A stretch of 64,000 nt of DNA, from positions 37,134 to 101,133 of IMG/VR virus record IMGVR_UViG_3300006192_000007, one strand, 5' to 3'. This DNA comes from a virus. Within the stretch, counting starts at the first letter, position 1. Each line of letters begins with the position of its first letter. A program made the position numbers and the translations under genes. The notes under the pieces are model-generated. The model ran no database searches. It saw nothing but the letters and a program-made list of their open reading frames with translations, and had not been told where the DNA came from. Of the stretch, positions 55,744 to 64,000 are shown one piece after another.

Positions 55744-56586
55744 TTACGTTAGGTAAGGTAGAGAAGTACCAATGCGGAAATTCATGGTAACTCCATCTTG
55801 CTGTTGTAGCAATGGTATGTTGGTAGCAATATGCGTATGAATTTGAGCCGCTTTAGCTTCCGTATAGGTTACCGATACACTACCTGCCGTAGATGTTACC
55901 GTATCGTCAATGCCTGAAACAATACCCAGCTCAGAAATCACAGCATAACGGGAATCACTGTAGATAATGTTTGCCGCTTCAAGAATGTTGGCAATATCAG
56001 AAGCCGTGAGTTCAATTGGGAAGGGTGTAGTCACAGCAATATGCTGACCTGTAGCTTGGTTAACAACGCCATTTACCATCGATACCGGAGTCGGTGACAA
56101 CTGAGACGCCGTCGGTACATATTCTGTACGTGTGGTTTCACCCGCTTCAATCGTAATCATCTCTGCGGTTGCGTCTGCGCTGCCGGTACTAATCTTTAAT
56201 AGATAGTAAGCAAAGTATTGTTGGCCATCGTAGGTTTCTAAACGACGGATGCGGTATTTTGCTCGCTCCGCTGCACTAAGGTCAGCATTTACTGGACGCA
56301 GTACAAACGGTAAGTGTTCAAACAAACGCGCATTGTTGATACGATGTTGAAGGATATCCGTTAAGGAATCCCCATTCCCGCCAATGACATTCTGGTGACC
56401 GCCACGACCGATGGCTAAGTACTGTACTTCGGGTTGTTCTCCAGCAGGTAACGCAGTGCCGTGTTCCACAGCAAAGTACTCATTGAGCGTACTGTATGCC
56501 ATAGGTATGAATGTCGCCCCTGGACGACGCGACGCTTCTAGGGCAGCCGCAAAGATGGTTTTGACGGCGGTATATGCTTGTGACAT
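55744..56586 (-). CDS. Virion structural protein, 280 aa
   Basis: A beta-rich protein with N-terminal Ser/Ala helix, GRGGHQNV region and a C-terminal Thr/Ser strand segment. No catalytic motif. The start follows AAGGGA. It stands between a large structural gene and the resolvase, with two-base spacing to the latter. A baseplate or neck component is the likely guess. Confidence 0.72.
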   Translation of the reverse strand: MSQAYTAVKTIFAAALEASRRPGATFIPMAYSTLNEYFAVEHGTALPAGEQPEVQYLAIGRGGHQNVIGGNGDSLTDILQHRINNARLFEHLPFVLRPVNADLSAAERAKYRIRRLETYDGQQYFAYYLLKISTGSADATAEMITIEAGETTRTEYVPTASQLSPTPVSMVNGVVNQATGQHIAVTTPFPIELTASDIANILEAANIIYSDSRYAVISELGIVSGIDDTVTSTAGSVSVTYTEAKAAQIHTHIATNIPLLQQQDGVTMNFRIGTSLPYLT

Positions 56587-56607
56587 GGTTATGTCCCTTT
56601 TTCGTTT

Positions 56608-58686
56608 TTAAGTAATAGATTCGAGTGTTACATTAGACGTAGAGATATCAACGAAGAGATAATGTTCTTGGTCAATCTCAGGAATGACCACTTCACCACT
56701 ATCAATCAGTGCAGTAAGAGGCTCGTCCTTCGGTAAATTCACAAGACTGCCTTGTTCAATGGTTGTAGACAGTTCTACATGTCCCATGGTTACCGACCAA
56801 CTCTGAACACTTTGCCCTTGTTCGATAAACTCGTTAAATGCAGTTTGTGTCGTGATACCATAGATAAGCAAAGATGGAAAATACAGCTCTCTCTTACGCT
56901 CACTGGCATCGCCGCCCAATATCATCACGTCGTAGGTGGTTAACGCATCCAGTATTTCAATCATTGCCCGTTGGCGTGCTCCAACTGTCGTACTGTTGTC
57001 ACTGTAGTCAACGACCTCGGCTAATATACGGTTAGCTAAATCCCACCAGTCTTGAGTAGTTAATGCAGTAGCATCAATCCCTTTAGTGAATAACCAATCG
57101 TCATACCGTGTTCCTTCAGGTTCCGTTCTTAAACGAACGTTAGTCTGTAATCCATTAGCCACGTCACGCATCATTGACCTAGACAAAGGCTCTCTATAGA
57201 ACCCTTCTTCTAATAAAAGACGTAGGTCTTGATTTTGAAGCTGGTTAATAAAGATGACAAACTCGTCCATATTAAAGACGCTACGAAGGTTAACCAGATA
57301 GGTTAGTGTGTCACTGATGGTACTTAAAGTGATAGCGTCACTGTCTGTTAAAGCATGCAGTTCATGGGCAGACGGGTAGTTTAGCGGAATAACGGATTTA
57401 ACTTCAATCTCCGGCACAACAGAAGGTTGATTCTCTACACTGCGGCTAGCCGCATACATAAAGAGAGTAAAGGCATCTTTCGCCGTTAAGAACACATCTG
57501 CGCCATTAGGCACAACGATATTAAAGTCGGCTTGATATAAACCTAGATACGCCATGTATGCCCAGTAGTTCACCTTCATCGGTAAATTCACAATGGCTTG
57601 AGACACTAAAGTTCCGTCTTCATCGGCTTGATAAAGTTTCGTCGGAAGCTGATTGTAGACAAGGGACGTGCCTTTGACTTCAGCACTCTCCGAGTCCGTA
57701 TCCGCATCGTTAGTGTTATAGGGTGCATACCCCTTAGTTATCTCAAACACATCTGCGGTGCGCATAGTGTCACCAGATGCAAGGCTCGGTACAGGCTCCC
57801 AGTAATTTGTCTTAGAGTAAAGTGGCGTACGCACATAGTTGCTTAATAGCGTATCGTCGAGTTGTAGAAAGTCAATGCGGGAAACTTTTAATCCGGCAGG
57901 CTTAGTGACGTTTAGCATAAGCCGTTCGAACTCTGCGGTAGTACCTGCATTTTTACGAATACCCGCAATGTTTCGATATAGCCATAGGGATTGGTTTAAA
58001 CTTAAAAACCCTTTATAGTTATCCAGATTGTAGTGCCCAGATAAATATGACCATATCTCATACTGAGAGGCTTCATTTGTGTGCGCTTTGTCGTCACGTA
58101 GTCCCATGATTACTGGAACCAAGAACATAGACATCTGTCCGATGAATGCCGCTGGATACAGTGGGTCTGACGTCGCATAGTCAGGGTTCCAGTGTCGCTC
58201 ATAGTGGGTTCTTACCCATTCCTGAACACGGGCAATTAAAGTGGTTTCGTTACTGGCAACTAATGAGCTGTTATAATCCAGTAACTGAAAGTCATCGGCT
58301 GCAATGGCCACTGCTTTATCAATAGGCTTAGTGATGCCATTGATTAACAATTCTTGCTTAGGGTAACGGTTTACTAAATTCTGGTATTCATCGCCACCAC
58401 GTGCATGTAGCAGTGCCGTTCTAGGATGATACAGTAATGTGTCACGGGTAAAAGGAATCTCTTCCTGAGTATCGGAAGAAAGAACCGTCATAGGAACATC
58501 AGTCGGGTAATATTCTCCGGCTAAGTTCATGTAATATTTCCAGTTAACGGGGTCATCGTCCACCGTTAACCCGTTGGCTTTTAAATAGTCATTAATGAGT
58601 GTATTCTGCAACTCGTATTTAAAGACCATAGAGCGCACCAACTCAACGGTGCTGTTGTAATAGAGTCTAAAGGTTTCAGATAGCAT
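56608..58686 (-). CDS. Large virion structural protein, probably baseplate, 692 aa
   Basis: CGGAG precedes the ATG. Mixed alpha/beta, rich in Tyr/Leu/Thr, no membrane segment or enzyme motif. It is followed by the 280-aa structural gene 21 bases on. The group lies directly upstream of the divergent portal gene, so it is plausibly part of the neck-baseplate assembly, but I cannot name the family. Confidence 0.72.
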   Translation of the reverse strand: MLSETFRLYYNSTVELVRSMVFKYELQNTLINDYLKANGLTVDDDPVNWKYYMNLAGEYYPTDVPMTVLSSDTQEEIPFTRDTLLYHPRTALLHARGGDEYQNLVNRYPKQELLINGITKPIDKAVAIAADDFQLLDYNSSLVASNETTLIARVQEWVRTHYERHWNPDYATSDPLYPAAFIGQMSMFLVPVIMGLRDDKAHTNEASQYEIWSYLSGHYNLDNYKGFLSLNQSLWLYRNIAGIRKNAGTTAEFERLMLNVTKPAGLKVSRIDFLQLDDTLLSNYVRTPLYSKTNYWEPVPSLASGDTMRTADVFEITKGYAPYNTNDADTDSESAEVKGTSLVYNQLPTKLYQADEDGTLVSQAIVNLPMKVNYWAYMAYLGLYQADFNIVVPNGADVFLTAKDAFTLFMYAASRSVENQPSVVPEIEVKSVIPLNYPSAHELHALTDSDAITLSTISDTLTYLVNLRSVFNMDEFVIFINQLQNQDLRLLLEEGFYREPLSRSMMRDVANGLQTNVRLRTEPEGTRYDDWLFTKGIDATALTTQDWWDLANRILAEVVDYSDNSTTVGARQRAMIEILDALTTYDVMILGGDASERKRELYFPSLLIYGITTQTAFNEFIEQGQSVQSWSVTMGHVELSTTIEQGSLVNLPKDEPLTALIDSGEVVIPEIDQEHYLFVDISTSNVTLESIT

Positions 58687-58804
58687 AATGGTCCTGTCTC
58701 CGGGTGTGGAACCCCTATTAAATTAGGGATTCACGATTTTGATTAATCGGGTGCTTAAATCGTCTAGTTCTGAAATCTTATAGATTCAATAAGGAGTTTA
58801 TCAC

Positions 58805-61198
58805 ATGTCCGACACCACCAACGATGGGTTTCTTGTTCCCATTGATTCCATTTTAGCGGAGCGTAAGTCCGCCCAGAACGCAGCAGCCAATCAAACGGCA
58901 AACAAAGACCAGATTCGTGCGGTATTGGAAGAAACCACAAACCAGTTAAATAACGTCAGTGGGATACTCGAACTGCATCCTGACTTGCGTCTATGTATGG
59001 AAATCCGTACAGCAATGATCCTTTCTCCTAAGGACATGGTCACACCTAAACTTCGGTTTAAACTCGACCCTGATGTCTATCAGCCTGACGAGAAAGCGAC
59101 AGAGTTATTGACGGAACTTACCGCCCACTTTAGAACCAGAACGCCATTAGAGCGGGACATGTCAACCTTTATTGATGAAGCGCTCTTTTTATACGGCGCG
59201 CATATATGGTTGATGATTCCACCTAATACACTGGATACGGCTATCCAGGGTAATGAGTTCGGCATGGAGTCTATCACTGACTTAGACACATATTGTAAAA
59301 CACACGGTATTATAGCGCCAGAGCCAGAGGTAGAAGCGACCTTTAAGCGCCTAGGGATTTCGGGTATTAGTGACAACTTAAATATCTTACGCCGTCCTGC
59401 TATTGAACAGGTACTAAAAGACCACCGCAATGCTGAAGTCAGTATGGAAAGTTACGGCAGTGCCCCTGTCTTCCGTAACCGTAAACGCGAGCTAATGAAG
59501 CTAAGTGCGCCTATTGGCGATAAAGCCAAAGGCGGCGACCCACTCATCTTTAAAATCCCGCCAGATTGTATCTTACCCATACATGACCCGGCTGACCCAT
59601 CACGTCATGTGGCCTACATCATCCAAGTCGACCAACACGGAAGTATTACTTCTGAAATGGAAGAAGCGAATTACTTTGAGAAGCTGCAGAAGCGTCTCTT
59701 AGCGGCTACGCAGAGTAATACGACTCAAGACTACATGACACTGAAAAACATGGGATTTGAAGGGAAGATGCGTGAAGAAGACCCCGCGGGGCTACTGCGT
59801 ATGTATCGCAAGGAGATGGAAAAGACCATTGAGCAAGCAGTGCGTACTACGGGTGAAGATGGGTACTTTAAACTGAAAGACCACGAACCTTTCTATCGCA
59901 TGATGTTCTCACGCGCTCTAGAAGCACAGGAAACCCGATTGCTCTATGTGCCACACTACATGGTCGACTACATGGCGTTTGAGTACAACAGTATGGGCCA
60001 TGGCGTATCTCTCTTAGAGAAAACACAGCTCTATTCATCTTTACGTGCCGTAGTGATGTTCTCTGACCTAATCCGTCAGATGTCTAACTCTATCCCACAG
60101 AGAGATTTAAACATTACCCTCGATGCTAAAGACCGAGATGGTCCACGTACCGTACGTAACCTCGTTCATGAGTATGGGCGTATCATCGACCGAAGTATTC
60201 CACTAGGGACATTCTCACCAACCTCTATGATTGATGAGTTACGTCGCTCTGGAATTCGTGTAAACGTAGATGGGGGCGAACGCTACCCTAATACGAAGTT
60301 AGAAGTTGAAGACCGTCAACGTCAAATTGCCCGTGTAGATGACGAGTTAGCTGAACAGTTAAAACGTGCTCAATACGCGGGGCTATCTGTACCACCTGAA
60401 GTCATTGACCAGTCACTGCAAGGCGAGTTTGCTATTAACACGATTACATCAAACCAACTCTTTGCTAAACGTTCCATGGTTGACCAAGATACCTTTATTA
60501 CACTGATGCGTAACCGCATCCGTAAATACATTTATCTATCCGACCATCTATGGAAAATGATTAGTGATATAGTGGGTGAAGCAAACGTAGACCGATTCAT
60601 TGATGCCTTAGCTCCAGCACTGCCACGAGCTGATGAAGTCAGAATCGAACAGCAAATCGAAGCATTTAATCGATATGCTGGGTTTATCGACGACGTAATG
60701 GAAGTGCACATTTCCGATACGATGTTACGCGGCTTAATCACCACCGATGTCTCGGGTGACGCCTTAGAGGAAATTCGAGCTATATTTGCTGCGCACTTTA
60801 AACGAGAGTACCTCATCTCTGAAAACATACTCCCTGAGTTACAACGCCTGTATGACCTAGAAGATGCGGAAAACATTGCTGACCGTATTAATAGTTACCA
60901 TAAAGACCTGTTCAAAACAGTAGGGCGTATTGTGAAAGGACTTATCATGACCAGCTCTAAACTTCAGAAAGAAGAAGATAAAGCAAATGATAAAGCCGGA
61001 GGAACGGCAGATGCACCTGCAGAAAGTCCATCTAGTGACCCATGGAGTACACCTGCACCGTCATGGGACTTTGGCACTACTGACGAAGAGGAAGAAACTC
61101 CCACTGAACCTGTAGAGGAAGACCTACCTGCTCCAGAAGAGGAAGAGGAAGAAATGCCACCTACGGAAGAAGAGGAAGAAACCCCTCCAACGCCATAA
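58805..61198 (+). CDS. Portal protein (phiKZ gp129-like), 797 aa
   Basis: The sequence fits a portal: helical stem and wing with DLRLCMEIRTAMI, LYVPHYMVDYMAFEYN, GHGVSLLEKTQLYSSLR, and PNTKLEVEDRQ. The C-terminal ~55 residues are Glu/Pro-rich and disordered. Two protease-type sites, FGMES (GME 153-155) and VSMES (SME 213-215), bracket a 60-residue segment. AAGGAG lies before the ATG. The portal forms the dodecameric DNA channel and docks the terminase. Confidence 0.83.
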   Translation: MSDTTNDGFLVPIDSILAERKSAQNAAANQTANKDQIRAVLEETTNQLNNVSGILELHPDLRLCMEIRTAMILSPKDMVTPKLRFKLDPDVYQPDEKATELLTELTAHFRTRTPLERDMSTFIDEALFLYGAHIWLMIPPNTLDTAIQGNEFGMESITDLDTYCKTHGIIAPEPEVEATFKRLGISGISDNLNILRRPAIEQVLKDHRNAEVSMESYGSAPVFRNRKRELMKLSAPIGDKAKGGDPLIFKIPPDCILPIHDPADPSRHVAYIIQVDQHGSITSEMEEANYFEKLQKRLLAATQSNTTQDYMTLKNMGFEGKMREEDPAGLLRMYRKEMEKTIEQAVRTTGEDGYFKLKDHEPFYRMMFSRALEAQETRLLYVPHYMVDYMAFEYNSMGHGVSLLEKTQLYSSLRAVVMFSDLIRQMSNSIPQRDLNITLDAKDRDGPRTVRNLVHEYGRIIDRSIPLGTFSPTSMIDELRRSGIRVNVDGGERYPNTKLEVEDRQRQIARVDDELAEQLKRAQYAGLSVPPEVIDQSLQGEFAINTITSNQLFAKRSMVDQDTFITLMRNRIRKYIYLSDHLWKMISDIVGEANVDRFIDALAPALPRADEVRIEQQIEAFNRYAGFIDDVMEVHISDTMLRGLITTDVSGDALEEIRAIFAAHFKREYLISENILPELQRLYDLEDAENIADRINSYHKDLFKTVGRIVKGLIMTSSKLQKEEDKANDKAGGTADAPAESPSSDPWSTPAPSWDFGTTDEEEETPTEPVEEDLPAPEEEEEEMPPTEEEEETPPTP

Positions 61199-61223
61199 AG
61201 ATACACTCGTAAACGTAAGACTT

Positions 61224-61259
61224 AAAATAGGTAAGAGCCTTTGTGCTCTTACCTATTTT
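61224..61259 (+). terminator. Terminator after the portal gene
   Basis: A 15-bp perfect stem AAAATAGGTAAGAGC / GCTCTTACCTATTTT with a six-base loop and a built-in T run. Confidence 0.85.
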
Positions 61260-61271
61260 TCTATGTCGTTT

Positions 61272-61285
61272 AAAACCTATATTAC
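61272..61285 (+). promoter_or_regulatory. Early-type promoter AAAACCTATATTAC
   Basis: Exact copy of the motif, 34 bases before the next ATG and directly after a terminator. Confidence 0.7.
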
Positions 61286-61319
61286 TATTTGAATAAGCCC
61301 TTTTAACGGAGATACCTTT

Positions 61320-61970
61320 ATGTATGTAGCATTGACTGACGACTGGTTAATGAAACCAGAACACCCACTATTATCTGCACTGCTCAGTAGACCTATATTA
61401 GCTCTCTATGAGGCAGAAGGTTTTAATGATGACGTGTGGACTTGCATCTGTGCTGTTACAGGCTTCTACAATGAAGACGTCGAAGTCTGTAACCAAGAAA
61501 GAGCTAAGGCTGCTCAAATCTTACTCGCCATTGCTAATTACTGTGCACTCTATAATGGTACCATTATAGACTTGCTGGAAGAACCAGAGTGGACACATGC
61601 CTGGGGACAGTTACCGACTGTGATGGCTAATCAGTTTCAAGTCCCGCCTGCCGATAGAATCTATGACTTCTACGCGGCACAAAATGTCAGCCGTGAGGAT
61701 TTCTTTAAGTACATCAAACGCATTGAAACCGACACGTCTATCTTACCATCATTTATAACAAACTTACTTTACCTGGAAGCCCATCCGGTATTAGCGTCAT
61801 TTAAAGCAATGATTGACACGCATCTCATTACACCTACTGGTGGACTAAACTACACCGTCATTAATCAGCTAGAACGTCTAGGCTACCGCCATCGCGTGAT
61901 AGAGCGAGACTTATGTGACCCACTGCGTTGTGGTATAAAACTAAAGAAAGGGGAATTTTATTATGGGTAA
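61320..61970 (+). CDS. Hypothetical protein, 216 aa
   Basis: CGGAGATACC gives the ribosome site. The product is soluble and helical with several cysteines in its first half. It overlaps the endolysin gene by eight bases. The combination with lysis genes under an early-type promoter is odd, since lysis is normally late. Function not recognised. Confidence 0.75.
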   Translation: MYVALTDDWLMKPEHPLLSALLSRPILALYEAEGFNDDVWTCICAVTGFYNEDVEVCNQERAKAAQILLAIANYCALYNGTIIDLLEEPEWTHAWGQLPTVMANQFQVPPADRIYDFYAAQNVSREDFFKYIKRIETDTSILPSFITNLLYLEAHPVLASFKAMIDTHLITPTGGLNYTVINQLERLGYRHRVIERDLCDPLRCGIKLKKGEFYYG

Positions 61971-62823
61971 CTGTGTGTATTTGAGCCGCAATTGGTATGC
62001 GGCTCTTTTAGTCTTAATCAGTGTTTCATTAACCGTAAACGTATATTCGATACTGGAGGTCAGTGACCTAAAAGGACAGAAAGCAGAGCTTCTGGTAAAA
62101 AAGGAAAACTTACACGACTACATCGATGAGCTCGAGTATACTAATGAAGACCTGTTAGTTCAAATAGGCAGTCTAAAAGACGAGATGGATGAAACGGCGG
62201 ATATGCTCGATACGTTGCCCTATGCTAAGCTTTGGTCACCCAAACAAAACCTTGCACAATGGCAAGAAGAGCTCTGTCTATCTATCTTACTGTTTGGTGA
62301 AGAAAGAGCCGGTTCACGTAAAGACATGGTCTTTATTGCTAACAGTGTCTATGAACGGGTAGGGCTATCGTGGTATGAAGGCAATGCCTGTCTAGTAGCA
62401 GCCGAAGGCTATGGGACGCAGTTTACATCTATGAAGCCCTACGCTAAAATCTTAAAGGAGATTGTTTGGGGTAAGGTAAAAGACTTTACACCAGTAGAAG
62501 CCCGTAGTAATGCAATCGAAGCCCGTAAATGGGAACAGATACGCAAACTGGCTAAAGATATCCTTTCGGGTAAAGAACGTAAATACATTCAGGCGACTCA
62601 CTTTATCGCATTAGATAAATTAAAAGTAGTTCCTGGATGGGCAAAGGCCATGCGGCCAGTAGCCGTTTCGTCAGGCCATGTCTTTTTTACCGAGTATGAT
62701 ATTATCGATGGGAAAATCGTTCGCTATACAGAAGACAATCCGTTTAACCAAGCACAATACAATCTTGCAGGTTGGGAAAACCCACAGTACGACACTGCAC
62801 CAATATACCTAGGGCGCTATTAA
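61963..62823 (+). CDS. Membrane-anchored SleB/CwlJ-type endolysin, 286 aa
   Basis: An N-terminal hydrophobic segment (about 12-31) anchors or signals export, followed by a coiled coil (35-85). The C-terminal domain matches the Hydrolase_2 family: CLSILLFGEERAGS with the catalytic-type E114, a TQFTSM motif at 152-157, and ATHFIALDKLKVVPGWAKAM with a later GH pair. Family members are transglycosylase/hydrolases that cut cell-wall glycan. The hydrophobic N-terminus suggests a signal-arrest-release mechanism. The terminator overlaps its 3' end. Confidence 0.83.
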   Translation: MGNCVYLSRNWYAALLVLISVSLTVNVYSILEVSDLKGQKAELLVKKENLHDYIDELEYTNEDLLVQIGSLKDEMDETADMLDTLPYAKLWSPKQNLAQWQEELCLSILLFGEERAGSRKDMVFIANSVYERVGLSWYEGNACLVAAEGYGTQFTSMKPYAKILKEIVWGKVKDFTPVEARSNAIEARKWEQIRKLAKDILSGKERKYIQATHFIALDKLKVVPGWAKAMRPVAVSSGHVFFTEYDIIDGKIVRYTEDNPFNQAQYNLAGWENPQYDTAPIYLGRY

Positions 62824-62840
62824 CGCCCTAGGTTTTATTA
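62808..62840 (+). terminator. Terminator overlapping the endolysin stop codon
   Basis: A 10-bp perfect stem ACCTAGGGCG / CGCCCTAGGT with a seven-base loop that spans the final codons, followed by TTTATT. Confidence 0.78.
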
Positions 62841-62866
62841 CACCGACTTTTAAATTGGAGACCATA

Positions 62867-63415
62867 ATGGCTAAGTCACGCAAAAAGAAATATAACCCGA
62901 ATAAAACCGCCGGTAGTGTCCGTCAGCGCTTTTTTGAAAATATCTGGATTTCGGATAGCTCCGTTGTTTATCAGGCCACCGTGCACAATGCCGACGGTAA
63001 AGGGATAACGCCATTAGGGATTCCATCCGATATGCGGGCAACATGGATACGTGAGCTTAATACCAGTAAGTTTCCGTGGACGTTTGTTTTCTTTGCCTTT
63101 GACTCGACCGCAAAAGACTTTAGTTATGCCGAGGTACCTGCCTCACGTCCATGCAGTTCTATAGAGCTGATTGACGACATTAACGTGGCTCTACAAGACT
63201 ATTTAAATGGTTTCGAGCACGGAGTGGATGCCTGGGGTTGGGTTGCTGTTCCTTCTCATACTGTCGACATTGAGGCTAACGCTCTCGCATGGGGTCAGTA
63301 CTTCGAATCTATAGGTATCTATGACCTAGATAAAATCGAACGTTTTAAAACCATCCGCATTTTAGGAGAAAATCAAAATGGCTTATCAACGAGTAATGTT
63401 GACGCTGGACATTAA
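62867..63415 (+). CDS. Hypothetical protein, 182 aa
   Basis: The start is ATG 62867 after TTGGAGACC; a TTG four codons earlier belongs to the ribosome site. The N-terminus is very basic (KSRKKKYNPNK). The rest is mixed alpha/beta. Its stop codon lies 38 bases into the next gene, which is in a different frame. No function recognised. Confidence 0.73.
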   Translation: MAKSRKKKYNPNKTAGSVRQRFFENIWISDSSVVYQATVHNADGKGITPLGIPSDMRATWIRELNTSKFPWTFVFFAFDSTAKDFSYAEVPASRPCSSIELIDDINVALQDYLNGFEHGVDAWGWVAVPSHTVDIEANALAWGQYFESIGIYDLDKIERFKTIRILGENQNGLSTSNVDAGH

Positions 63416-63905
63416 GCGCCATACAGTGCATGCGTCTATTCTAGAAACATTAAAGCATTTTGCTTACTTATTGGGAGTTGAGCGCTACAAGGAAGCACAG
63501 AACCGTTTTGACGGAGAAAAGGCCTCGCCTCGTATTAGAAAGCTTTTCCATGAACTGATGACCTCTACCTTAGATGACCCTACGTGGAAACACAGCAGTA
63601 TCCAAGAAGGGCCGGGTTATTTTCGACTAGAAGCTTCCTTTATTAGCACCTTAAGCTACGAAGGTGCCTTTGAGCTTTTGCATCTTTTAAGGCACCACTT
63701 TAGATGCGAAGCCAACCGCCCCATCATCATTGTACACGTCGAAGGTAGGAATACTTACTTTGTGCATATGGTAAACGCTAAGCGTGAGCTATATCACTGT
63801 ATCGTACCTTTTACTGACAGCATTAATTTACAAACCCCGCATGATGTACTGGCAGAACGCGTAGCTGAGTACATTGCGGCAAACCATAAAGAAGAGGCGA
63901 TTTAA
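63378..63905 (+). CDS. Hypothetical protein, 175 aa
   Basis: TAGGAG precedes the ATG, which lies inside the previous gene. Soluble, with a conserved-looking pattern LHLLRHHFRCEANRPIIIVHV near residues 105-125. The following gene starts two bases after its stop. Function not recognised. Confidence 0.72.
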   Translation: MAYQRVMLTLDIKRHTVHASILETLKHFAYLLGVERYKEAQNRFDGEKASPRIRKLFHELMTSTLDDPTWKHSSIQEGPGYFRLEASFISTLSYEGAFELLHLLRHHFRCEANRPIIIVHVEGRNTYFVHMVNAKRELYHCIVPFTDSINLQTPHDVLAERVAEYIAANHKEEAI

Positions 63906-63907
63906 AA

Positions 63908-64000
63908 ATGAACACTTATTATATCAAAGTCCGCATTAATACGGAAACCGCAAGTGAGTTAGCATGTAATACCCTAAAGCGTTTAATGGCAGAATGTGGA
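63908..64000 (+). CDS. Partial gene, N-terminus of a hypothetical protein
   Basis: The first 31 codons of a gene that runs off the window, beginning MNTYYIKVRINTETASELAC. It starts two bases after the previous stop with no obvious ribosome site between, so translation is probably coupled. Nothing further can be said. Confidence 0.65.
   Translation, partial: MNTYYIKVRINTETASELACNTLKRLMAECG

Noticed and set aside
61390-61402. ACCTATATTA inside the gene at 61320
   Set aside because: Within coding sequence, with an authentic copy of the promoter about 120 bases upstream; a chance match is likely.
1-64000. tRNA genes, CRISPR arrays, insertion sequences, attachment sites
   Set aside because: Intergenic gaps are short and all explained by terminators, promoters or the intron; no cloverleaf, spaced repeat or transposase was seen.

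Overview
The window is a gene-dense stretch of a jumbo, phiKZ-like (Chimalliviridae-type) phage genome. The evidence is the family's own toolkit: pieces of split, multi-subunit phage RNA polymerase (beta C-part, two different beta' C-parts and a beta N-part), a phiKZ gp120-type major capsid protein with a cleavable propeptide, a gp129-type portal, a truncated B-family DNA polymerase, many virion proteins carrying S/A/G-x-E prohead-protease sites, and promoters of the AAAACCTATATTA type resembling phiKZ early promoters. Gene order (gp68-gp74, gp80, gp84, gp120, gp123, gp129 equivalents) also follows phiKZ as far as I can tell from memory. The host is probably a gammaproteobacterium; codon and spanin features do not identify it further. 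No chimallin, PhuZ, terminase, tail sheath/tube, tRNA or CRISPR array was recognised here.

Layout. 1-15.8 kb (+): three or four early/middle-type unknown genes, including a position-based candidate for the fifth non-virion RNAP subunit and a candidate for the nuclear import factor PicA/Imp1; then the non-virion RNAP beta C-part (split by a group I intron carrying an HNH endonuclease), beta' C-part, an SF2 helicase and a tandem pair of ClpP-like proteins. 15.8-18.2 kb (-): a zinc-ribbon protein whose reading frame continues in -1 frame across a perfect T TTT TTC slippery site. 18.3-24.7 kb (+): a gp79-like protein, the virion-type RNAP beta' C-part, a GIY-YIG endonuclease that appears to have replaced the 3' end of that gene, a spanin pair and an internal head protein. 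24.8-26.5 kb (-): DNA polymerase. 26.6-44.2 kb: internal head and tail/baseplate structural genes, with one minus-strand baseplate pair. 44.3-45.8 kb (-): DnaB-like helicase. 46-54.7 kb (+): major capsid protein, a membrane-anchored coiled-coil protein, RNAP beta N-part and a large fusion-like protein. 54.8-58.7 kb (-): membrane protein, RuvC-like resolvase, two structural genes. 58.8-64 kb (+): portal, an unknown gene, a membrane-anchored SleB-type endolysin and small genes running off the window.

How it works together: transcription units are short and punctuated by strong hairpin terminators, often bidirectional between convergent genes. The RNAP parts are dispersed among capsid and replication genes and would assemble from separate polypeptides. 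Internal head proteins and the capsid share protease sites, so one prohead protease (not in the window) probably matures them all. Two homing-endonuclease elements target the two RNAP large-subunit genes, by different mechanisms. The most notable signals are the 3'-end-replacing GIY-YIG insertion, the candidate programmed -1 frameshift, the active/inactive ClpP pair and a metallopeptidase that looks destined for the virion.
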